Below, piece after piece: positions 1-4,827 of a stretch of DNA of 7,687 bases. Under the pieces are notes generated by a model. The model worked only from the letters and a program-made list of their open reading frames with translations, searched no databases and was not told where the DNA came from. The translations under genes were made by a program, and so were the position numbers. Within the stretch, counting starts at the first letter, position 1, and each line of letters starts with the position of its first letter. Origin of the DNA: Oscillospiraceae bacterium (GTDB lineage Bacteria; Bacillota; Clostridia; Oscillospirales; Oscillospiraceae); NCBI GenBank assembly GCA_017458885.1, contig JAFSZQ010000007.1, positions 1 to 7,687 on the forward strand. The letters run 5' to 3'.

Positions 1-1621
1 CGAGCGCCCATCCATAGCCGTCGCACCGCCGCCCCAGCAGCGCGCCGGTCTCGCGCTCCAGCGCGCGGGCGAGGCGCGCCACCGCCTGCGCGTCCGTCAC
101 GTCGCAAAGCCCGCTCTCGTCCAGCACGTCGAGGAACCATGCGTCCGTCCGCGCGGCGGAGACGGCGAGGTACGCGTCCGCCGCGGCGGCGTAGTCCTCC
201 CGCGACCACAGCCACAGGTCGAGCGCGGGCAGCGCGGAGGCCGCGTAGGAGACGTAATAGAAGGGCTGGTCGAACAGGTGGGCGATGTAGACCCAAAACG
301 GCTCCTCGTCGTAGATCGCGTCCAGCCCATACTCCCGATACAGCCGCCGCTCCAGCGCGAACAGGTCGTCCGCCGTCAGGTCGGGGTCGGCATAGACCGC
401 CTGCTCAAACTCGTCGTACAGGCAGCCGTCGATCACGCTCGAGAGCATCCGCGAGAGCGCGTAGAGCGCGACGTACTCCCGCGCGTCCGCGTCCTCGCCC
501 GCGAGGACGTCCTGCAGCGCGGGGAGGAACAGCAGCTCCAGCCCCTGCGCCTGCAGCTCGCTCACGTCGGTGTTCGGGTACTGGTAGAGCATCGGCGTCG
601 GGTCGTGGTACGCGGCGTTGAAGTGCCCGAACTCATGCACGGTGGAGGAAAACGCATCAAAGCGCGTCGAGACCTTGTTGAACAGGAACGCGGCGCGGTA
701 GGCGGGCAGCGACGCCGTGAAGCCGGTGTCGTACAGCGCCGCGCCGTCGCCGACGCAGTAGAGCCCGTTGCGGAGCAGGTAGTCCAGCGCCTCGGTCAGC
801 TCCGGCGAAACGTCCCCGACGTGCGCGCGCAGCGCATCGAAGATCTCCGCGCCGGAGGGCACGTCCGCGTCGTCCCACGGCGTTTCCCGTCTTGCCAGCG
901 CCTGCTCGCAGCGGACGTACAGCGGCGCGAGGCGGGACTTGACCGCGCGGCACAGCGCCGCCGCGTCCGCGGGCTCGTACTCCCGCGCGTACTGCACGGC
1001 GTAGGCGTAGCCGGCGTAGCCGTCCCAGCCCGCGTCCGCCGCCTGCGCCCGCCGCAGCGCCGCGAGGCGCAGGTAGACGTCCGCCGCCGCGTCCGCAAAC
1101 GCATCGTCGTCGGGCAGGAGGTAGTATTCCTGCACGAGCGCGTGTTCCGCCGAATAGCCGTCCAGCGCGCCGTCGCACGCCGCCTCGTAGTCGGCGAACG
1201 CCTCCGCCTCACCGTCGGGCATCAACGCGCGCAGCGCGTCGCCGTGCTCGCCCTCCAGCGCCTCGCTGACGGCGAGGTACAGCCGGTCGGCGGCATAGGA
1301 GAAGTCGTTCGCCGCCCGTTCGCTCTCGGCGCTCCGCGCCTCGTCGCCCGCGTTTTGGCACATCGCGATATACGCCAGCTCGTTTTGCGTGTAGAGCTCG
1401 TCGTACAGCGCGAGCAGCGCGTCGTACGCGCCGACGGGGTCTTGCGCGAAGCGTTCGCAGAACGCGTCCACGGCGGCGGCGTCCACGCCGGTGTAGACCA
1501 TGTCCGCGAACGCCGCGTCGGGACGGTCGAACGCCTCGTAATACGCCGCCGCGCAGGGAAGGGCGAGGGCGATGGCGAGCGCCGCCGCAAGCAGCGGCGC
1601 GAAAAGTCGTCTCTTTTTCAT
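1..1621 (-). CDS. Secreted M3-family zinc oligopeptidase (PepF-like), C-terminus cut by window edge
   Basis: Reading down from the ATG at 1621-1619 gives 540 codons without a stop, to the left edge. Residues 1-26 form a signal peptide: basic start MKKRR, a hydrophobic run, and a likely AAA/Y cleavage; Cys23 follows Pro, so there is no good lipobox. The zinc site is HEFGH at 329-333 (H329 and H333 ligands, E330 general base). E355 in DVSELQAQGLELL is the expected third ligand, aligning with the DFVEAPSQMLE region of thimet oligopeptidase. FDQPFYYVSY at 450-459 matches the C-terminal Tyr-rich substrate-binding segment of the family. M3 enzymes cleave short peptides inside a closed cavity, so the likely role is digesting oligopeptides outside the membrane. 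Members usually have about 560-600 residues, so little is missing. No other ATG fits: the next in frame is Met41, which would remove the signal peptide. No Shine-Dalgarno precedes the start. Family call firm; substrate unknown. Confidence 0.9.
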   Translation of the reverse strand, partial: MKKRRLFAPLLAAALAIALALPCAAAYYEAFDRPDAAFADMVYTGVDAAAVDAFCERFAQDPVGAYDALLALYDELYTQNELAYIAMCQNAGDEARSAESERAANDFSYAADRLYLAVSEALEGEHGDALRALMPDGEAEAFADYEAACDGALDGYSAEHALVQEYYLLPDDDAFADAAADVYLRLAALRRAQAADAGWDGYAGYAYAVQYAREYEPADAAALCRAVKSRLAPLYVRCEQALARRETPWDDADVPSGAEIFDALRAHVGDVSPELTEALDYLLRNGLYCVGDGAALYDTGFTASLPAYRAAFLFNKVSTRFDAFSSTVHEFGHFNAAYHDPTPMLYQYPNTDVSELQAQGLELLFLPALQDVLAGEDADAREYVALYALSRMLSSVIDGCLYDEFEQAVYADPDLTADDLFALERRLYREYGLDAIYDEEPFWVYIAHLFDQPFYYVSYAASALPALDLWLWSREDYAAAADAYLAVSAARTDAWFLDVLDESGLCDVTDAQAVARLARALERETGALLGRRCDGYGWAL

Positions 1622-1630
1622 AACAGACTT

Positions 1631-1659
1631 ATCATACCACGGCGCGCGGCGGGCGGCAA
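1631..1659 (-). promoter_or_regulatory. Sigma-A-like promoter of the M3 peptidase gene, start-codon proximal
   Basis: On the minus strand there is TTGCCG (1659-1654, 4 of 6 consensus), a 17-base spacer, and TATGAT (1636-1631, 5 of 6), with an extended -10 TGG directly before it. Only nine bases separate the -10 box from the ATG at 1621. A start seven bases after the -10 would fall on a G at 1624, leaving a leader of about three bases. The match is good but read by eye. Confidence 0.65.
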
Positions 1660-1670
1660 GCGCAAAACGC

Positions 1671-1699
1671 TTCCCTTTTGGCGGAAACCGTGCTATACT
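1671..1699 (+). promoter_or_regulatory. Sigma-A-like promoter of the EamA-MGMT operon
   Basis: TTCCCT (1671-1676, a weak -35 with 3 of 6 matches), a 17-base spacer, and TATACT (1694-1699, 5 of 6), with an extended -10 TGC at 1691-1693. Transcription should start near 1706, just ahead of the ribosome binding site. It lies back to back with the peptidase promoter, so the two regulate divergent units. Confidence 0.6.
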
Positions 1700-1713
1700 G
1701 TCGCTTGCGCGGA

Positions 1714-1720
1714 AGGGAGG
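1714..1720 (+). promoter_or_regulatory. Ribosome binding site that sets the EamA transporter start
   Basis: AGGGAGG lies eight bases before the ATG at 1729. The same frame is open further upstream, to an ATG at 1678, but that codon lies upstream of the -10 box and would not be on the transcript. The site therefore selects 1729. Confidence 0.7.
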
Positions 1721-1728
1721 CGGAGGCG

Positions 1729-2622
1729 ATGTCGAAACGGCGGCGCTCGGAGCTGCTGCTGATGCTGGCGACGGGCTTTTGGAGCATCTCGTACTACTTC
1801 ACGCGCGTCTGTTTTACGGAGATGGACGCGCTGACGCTCAACGCTTTCCGCTTTTTGAGCGCGTTCGCCATCCTCGGCGTTCTCTACCGCAAACGCCTGC
1901 GCGCGGCGTCGCGCGAGACGATGAAGTGGGGCGCGGTCGTGGGCGTCGTGCTGGTGTTCGTCTACGTCGGCGCGACCTACGGCGTGAAGTACACCTCGCT
2001 CTCGAACGCGGGGTTCATCAGTTGCCTCGCGGTCATCGTCACGCCGCTCATCGAGCTCGCGGCGTTTCGCAAGCGGCCGGAGAAGAAGCTCGCCGCCGCG
2101 CTGGCGCTCTGCACCGTGGGGCTCGCGCTGCTGACGCTCGGCGGCGCCGCGCGCTTTGCGATCGGCGACGCGATCTGCCTGCTCTGCTCCGTGTCCTACG
2201 GCGCGGACATCGTCATCACCGACCGCGCCGTGGCGAAGCCGGAGGTCGATCCCATCGGCATGAGCGTCGTTGAGATCGGCGTCACGGGCGCGATCTTCCT
2301 CGCGCTCGCGTTCCTGTTCGAGCAGCCGCGGCTCCCGCGCACGCCGGCGGTCTGGGGCGCGGCGCTGTTCCTCGGCGTGTTCTGCTCGGGCGTCGCGTTC
2401 GTCATACAGACCACCCAGCAAAAGCACACCACGCCCGCGCGCGTGGCGCTGATCTTCACGCTCGAGCCGCTGTTTTCCGCGATCGTCGCGTACTTCCTCG
2501 CGCACGAGCGGCTGCACCCGCGTGCGTACCTCGGCGCGGCGCTGATGCTCGCGAGCCTCGTGCTGATGCAGCTCGATTTCAGAAAGGAGAAACGGCATGA
2601 CAACATTCGACAAGGTGTATGA
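1729..2622 (+). CDS. EamA/DMT-superfamily membrane transporter
   Basis: This is a 297-residue protein, the normal length for ten-helix EamA (drug/metabolite transporter) permeases. It is mostly hydrophobic segments in two homologous halves, about 9-139 and 146-282. The first half opens with a WSISYYFTRVCF helix and LNAFRF, the typical EamA start. The second opens with GDAICLLCSVSYGADIV. Near the C-terminus, FTLEPLFSAIVAYFLAHERL followed by YLGAALMLASLVLM is the conserved EamA ending. A basic SKRRR start and a charged cytosolic tail flank the helices. Such proteins move small metabolites or amino acids across the cytoplasmic membrane, but the substrate cannot be read from sequence. It is first in an operon with the MGMT-family gene, whose start lies inside its last 26 bases. 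No sign of truncation. Confidence 0.88.
   Translation: MSKRRRSELLLMLATGFWSISYYFTRVCFTEMDALTLNAFRFLSAFAILGVLYRKRLRAASRETMKWGAVVGVVLVFVYVGATYGVKYTSLSNAGFISCLAVIVTPLIELAAFRKRPEKKLAAALALCTVGLALLTLGGAARFAIGDAICLLCSVSYGADIVITDRAVAKPEVDPIGMSVVEIGVTGAIFLALAFLFEQPRLPRTPAVWGAALFLGVFCSGVAFVIQTTQQKHTTPARVALIFTLEPLFSAIVAYFLAHERLHPRAYLGAALMLASLVLMQLDFRKEKRHDNIRQGV
2584..2590 (+). promoter_or_regulatory. Ribosome binding site of the MGMT-family gene, inside the transporter gene
   Basis: AAGGAGA lies six bases before the ATG at 2597 and within the last codons of the EamA gene. This fixes the downstream start and implies translational coupling. Confidence 0.75.
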
Positions 2623-2914
2623 GGCGGTGAAGCTGATCCCGCGCGGCAGCGTCGCGACCTACGGACAGGTCGCGGAGGCGCTGGGGAACAAGCGGCTCTC
2701 GCGCGTCGTGGGCTACGCGCTGCACGTCAACCCGCGGCCCGGCGTGATCCCGTGTCACCGCGTCGTCAAGCGCGACGGCGAGGTGTCGAGCGCGTTCGCC
2801 TTCGGCGGCGCGAACCGTCAGGCGGAGCTGCTGCGCTCCGAGGGCGTCGCGTTCCGCGACGGCAGCCACGTCGATATGGCGTACTGCGTGCGTGCGCTCC
2901 CGCTGATGCGATAA
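2597..2914 (+). CDS. Single-domain MGMT-family protein (DNA O6-alkylguanine transferase-like) with active-site Cys
   Basis: This 105-residue protein equals only the C-terminal DNA-binding and catalytic domain of O6-alkylguanine-DNA alkyltransferases. It keeps IPCHRVV at 51-57, with the acceptor Cys53. Asn45 lies eight residues before the Cys, as Asn137 does in the human enzyme. Arg36 in LSRVVGYAL fits the arginine finger, and Tyr22 in VATYGQVAEALG fits the helix-turn-helix tyrosine. The tail FAFGGANRQAELLRSEGVAF is typical of short bacterial MGMT proteins. Known members transfer the alkyl group irreversibly to their own Cys. Alkyltransferase-like (ATL) proteins lack the Cys and only flag lesions; since Cys53 is present, true transferase activity is likely but unproven for such a short form. 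The start overlaps the transporter end by 26 bases, and the stop abuts a terminator. Confidence 0.88.
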   Translation: MTTFDKVYEAVKLIPRGSVATYGQVAEALGNKRLSRVVGYALHVNPRPGVIPCHRVVKRDGEVSSAFAFGGANRQAELLRSEGVAFRDGSHVDMAYCVRALPLMR

Positions 2915-2943
2915 AAAAAGAACGGCGTAAGCCGTTCTTTTTT
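2914..2943. terminator. Bidirectional Rho-independent terminator between convergent genes
   Basis: GAACGGC (2920-2926), a GTAA loop and GCCGTTC (2931-2937) form a perfect 7-bp stem, flanked by an A-run (2913-2919) and a T-run (2938-2943). It therefore works on both strands, for the EamA-MGMT operon and the carboxypeptidase gene. It touches both stop codons: the TAA at 2912-2914 and the minus-strand TGA at 2945-2943. Confidence 0.9.
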
Positions 2944-4313
2944 CATCTTTGCCGTTTTCTGCCCCGATAGCCGGTGTAGTGGTAGCGCCCGCCGCGCCGC
3001 CCGCGATAGCGCCGCGTGCTCCGCCGCGCCGCGACGCCCAGAGCGGCGATCCCGATGACCAGCGCCGCCGCACCGAAGAGCGCGTAGCGCACCCACGCCT
3101 GGGCGAAGAACGCGCGCACCTCGCGCTCCTTCGTCAGCAGCCACGACGCGGACACACCGTTCAGAGCCACCAACGGCACCGTGCCGTATACCGTGCCGCC
3201 GCGGGAGACCGTCAGCGAGCCCAGCACGTCGCCCTCGGCGACCGGCGCGTCCACCGACGGCGCGTCCAGCGCGATCTCGCGCTCCAGTTCATCGGGCGAC
3301 AGCCCGACGGGCACCATGCGCGTCAGCCCCTCGGCGGGGCGCGCGACGACGTAGTTCGCCTCGCCCGACAGCTCGACGGGCACCTCGCAGATCAGTTCGT
3401 CCGCGCGCACGAGCTCCATGCGCTTGAAGTCGTTGAAGCCGTGGTCGAACAGGCGGATGGTCTCCGAAAAGCTCCGCGTCTCGGTCACGCCGTCCTCGCG
3501 CTTGACGCGCTCCGCGCCCAGCACGACGGAGATCAGCTCCCGCCCGCCGCGCACGGCGTTCGCCACGAGGCAGTAGCCCGCCTCGGGCGTCGAGCCGGTC
3601 TTGACGCCGCGCGCGTCCGCGTAGTAGTAGCCCACGGCGCGCCAGGTGGAGACCAGGTAGTTCGTCGAGTGCAGCTCCCGCGCCTTGGAGACGTTCGTCT
3701 CCGGCACGGTGTACGACTTGCGCGCGACGATCTCCGCGAACGCCTCGTGCCCGAGCGCCTCGCGCGTAATGAGGTACACGTCCCACGCGCTCGTGTAGTG
3801 GTCGTCGTCGTGCAGCCCCGAGGGGTTGACGAAGTGCGTGTCCGCGCAGCCGAGCGCCGCGGCGCGCGCGTTCATCCGCGCGACGAAGTCCACGACGTTG
3901 CCGCTGACCGCCTCGGCGAGGATCTGCGCCGCCTCGTTCGCGGACACGATCAGCAGGCAGTTCAGCAGGTTTTCCACCGTCATCGTCTCGCCCGCCTTGA
4001 TGTTGGCGGTGCTGCCGTCGCTGGCAAGACCCTCGAACGCGCTCTCCCGCGCGGTGATCTCCTGATCGAGGCGCAGCGTGCCCGCGTCCGCCGCCTCGAG
4101 CACGAGCAGCGCGGTCATGACCTTCGTGATGCTCGCGGGGTAATTTTTCGCGCGCGCGTTTTTCTCATATAGTATTTCGCCCGTTCCGGCGTCCACGAGC
4201 AGCGCGGCGCGGGCGTCCACCTCGGCGAACCCGTCTTCCGCGCGCGCAAAGGGAGCCGCCCCTGCCAGCAGGAGCAGCGCCAGCGCGAGCGAAAGCAGCC
4301 GTCGTAGCTTCAT
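2943..4313 (-). CDS. D-Ala-D-Ala carboxypeptidase (DacF/PBP5 type, peptidase S11), membrane-anchored
   Basis: From the ATG at 4313 this is a 456-residue penicillin-binding protein. Residues 1-25 are a signal peptide (MKLRRLL, a Leu/Ala core, cleavage near ARA/E). The three S11 motifs are present: S61-ITK with nucleophile Ser61 and Lys64, S124-A-N, and K238-TG. A beta-rich C-terminal domain (about 290-385) follows, then a membrane segment (about 410-428) and a 28-residue tail with 12 Arg. The enzyme removes the terminal D-Ala from peptidoglycan pentapeptides outside the membrane, limiting crosslinking. The frame is open 22 codons further upstream, but those codons overlap the promoter, so 4313 is the real start. 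The Shine-Dalgarno is weak (TGGGA, 7-11 bases upstream). The gene stands alone rather than in the spoIIA operon where dacF sits in Bacillus, so a vegetative role is as likely as a sporulation role. Confidence 0.93.
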   Translation of the reverse strand: MKLRRLLSLALALLLLAGAAPFARAEDGFAEVDARAALLVDAGTGEILYEKNARAKNYPASITKVMTALLVLEAADAGTLRLDQEITARESAFEGLASDGSTANIKAGETMTVENLLNCLLIVSANEAAQILAEAVSGNVVDFVARMNARAAALGCADTHFVNPSGLHDDDHYTSAWDVYLITREALGHEAFAEIVARKSYTVPETNVSKARELHSTNYLVSTWRAVGYYYADARGVKTGSTPEAGYCLVANAVRGGRELISVVLGAERVKREDGVTETRSFSETIRLFDHGFNDFKRMELVRADELICEVPVELSGEANYVVARPAEGLTRMVPVGLSPDELEREIALDAPSVDAPVAEGDVLGSLTVSRGGTVYGTVPLVALNGVSASWLLTKEREVRAFFAQAWVRYALFGAAALVIGIAALGVAARRSTRRYRGRRGGRYHYTGYRGRKRQR

Positions 4314-4350
4314 AGCGTATCCCAACCCATGTCGAAATTTGTCCGCGACC

Positions 4351-4379
4351 ACTATAGCATACCCGCCGGAGCAAGTCAA
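4351..4379 (-). promoter_or_regulatory. Strong sigma-A-like promoter of the carboxypeptidase gene
   Basis: On the minus strand there is TTGACT (4379-4374, 5 of 6), an exact 17-base spacer, and TATAGT (4356-4351, 5 of 6) preceded by an extended -10 TGC. This is the best promoter in the window. The predicted start near 4345 gives a leader of about 32 bases. A housekeeping sigma-A promoter suggests vegetative expression. Confidence 0.85.
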
Positions 4380-4397
4380 ATCCCTGCCTTCGCAATG

Positions 4398-4457
4398 TTA
4401 CAGTTATATTACAAATAACCAAAATCACTTGAAAAAATTTTCAAACTGCATTATCGT
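4398..4457 (+). promoter_or_regulatory. Candidate promoter with AT-rich upstream element for the S-layer gene
   Basis: TTGAAA (4429-4434, 4 of 6), a 17-base spacer and TATCGT (4452-4457, 4 of 6) form a plausible promoter. The 31 bases upstream (4398-4428) are strongly AT-rich, unlike the surrounding DNA, and resemble an UP element that binds the polymerase alpha subunit. The predicted start is near 4464. No better pair was found between here and the gene: TTGACT at 4734-4739 lacks a -10 partner. The -10 is weak, so the exact start is uncertain. Confidence 0.55.
4429..4444. repeat. Operator-like palindrome over the -35 box of the S-layer promoter
   Basis: TTGAAAA (4429-4435), two bases, then TTTTCAA (4438-4444) is a perfect inverted repeat with 7-base arms. 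It covers the candidate -35 element, where a bound repressor would block polymerase. A looser inverted repeat, GTTAT/ATAAC (4403-4407 and 4415-4419), lies upstream. No regulator gene is in the window. Confidence 0.4.
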
Positions 4458-4491
4458 TACGTTTGCAAGGCTCGGAAGGCTCCGGCGCGGG

Positions 4492-4503
4492 GCGACATGT
4501 CGC
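4492..4503. repeat. Perfect 12-base palindrome GCGACATGTCGC in the leader
   Basis: GCGACATGTCGC equals its own reverse complement. It lies about 28 bases after the predicted S-layer transcription start, so it could be a downstream operator for a dimeric regulator. In RNA it would pair only as a hairpin with a very small loop, so a DNA role is more likely if it has one. Confidence 0.35.
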
Positions 4504-4588
4504 TCCGACCGGACCGGACGGCGCGCGAACCGGACGGACGACGGACGGGACGAGGCGACGGGAGCCGACGCTGCGGAAACGAAGACGA

Positions 4589-4628
4589 CCCGCCGATGGC
4601 TGGCGCGCGAAAAAAGTGCGCGGGCGGG
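4589..4628 (+). other. Predicted stem-loop in the S-layer leader
   Basis: CCCGCC (4589-4594) pairs with GGCGGG (4623-4628). Inside it, GCGCGC (4603-4608) pairs with GTGCGC (4616-4621, one G-U pair) around the loop GAAAAAA. An unpaired stretch of eight bases lies on the left side and one base on the right. No T-run follows, so this is not a terminator. It may be a stabilising or protein-binding element. Confidence 0.4.
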
Positions 4629-4689
4629 ACGGCGAAGCGGACGCGGCGGCGGAGACCGGAGCATCGGCACGGACGTTGTACCCGAGGGG

Positions 4690-4735
4690 GGAGGCGCCGC
4701 ACGGGACGGGAAGGGCGACACGCGGCTCCGTTTTT
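4690..4735 (+). promoter_or_regulatory. Possible attenuator: interrupted hairpin followed by TTTTT
   Basis: GGAG (4690-4693) and CCGC (4697-4700), split by a three-base bulge, can pair with GCGGCTCC (4722-4729). G and then TTTTT (4731-4735) follow, the only T-run in this part of the leader. The same CGGCTCC (4723-4729) can instead pair with GGAGCCG at 4561-4567. This layout would suit conditional termination, but the hairpin is imperfect with a 21-base loop. Confidence 0.3.
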
Positions 4736-4811
4736 GACTCGATGTTCGGAACGGCTAGCCCCGAGAATCGAACCAAAGCCGCCGGAGTGATTTGGGTTTG
4801 CAACACATTTG

Positions 4812-4818
4812 AAAGGAG
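4812..4818 (+). promoter_or_regulatory. Ribosome binding site of the S-layer gene
   Basis: AAAGGAG lies nine bases before the ATG at 4828, in an AT-richer, probably unstructured stretch after the GC-rich leader. It is a strong site and fixes the start. Confidence 0.85.
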
Positions 4819-4827
4819 TAACTTCAC

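Larger units (their letters stand above)
4464..4827 (+). other. Long T-depleted, G-rich 5' leader of the S-layer mRNA
   Basis: The 364 bases between the predicted start and the S-layer ATG hold no convincing gene. At 4511-4670, a count of 160 bases gives 72 G, 47 C, 36 A and only 5 T. GGAC recurs at 4511, 4516, 4532, 4536, 4543, 4548, 4627, 4639 and 4671. Several short inverted repeats are present, listed separately. Frames stay open here mainly because stop codons all begin with T. Long untranslated leaders that stabilise the message are known for several S-layer genes; a similar role here is inference. It does not match any riboswitch class I recognise. Confidence 0.55.

Noticed and set aside
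1678..1728. An upstream ATG extending the EamA protein by 17 residues.
   Set aside because: It lies upstream of the predicted -10 box and has no ribosome site, whereas 1729 has AGGGAGG at good spacing.
278..1762. A 494-codon plus-strand frame opposite the peptidase gene.
   Set aside because: It is the shadow of the M3 gene: Arg/Val-rich, with no ribosome site. The minus strand carries the signal peptide, HEFGH and the other family motifs.
2949..4172. A 407-codon plus-strand frame opposite the carboxypeptidase.
   Set aside because: It is Arg/Asp/His/Val-rich with no domain, while the minus strand holds all three S11 motifs.
4734..4762. TTGACT as the -35 of a second S-layer promoter.
   Set aside because: The sequence 16-17 bases downstream (TAGCCC or AGCCCC) is not an acceptable -10 box.
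4756..4785. Minus-strand GGTTCGATTCTCGGGG resembling a tRNA T-arm.
   Set aside because: The T-stem would pair poorly, no 5' acceptor strand matching the 3' side is found at the right distance, and no anticodon arm is visible.
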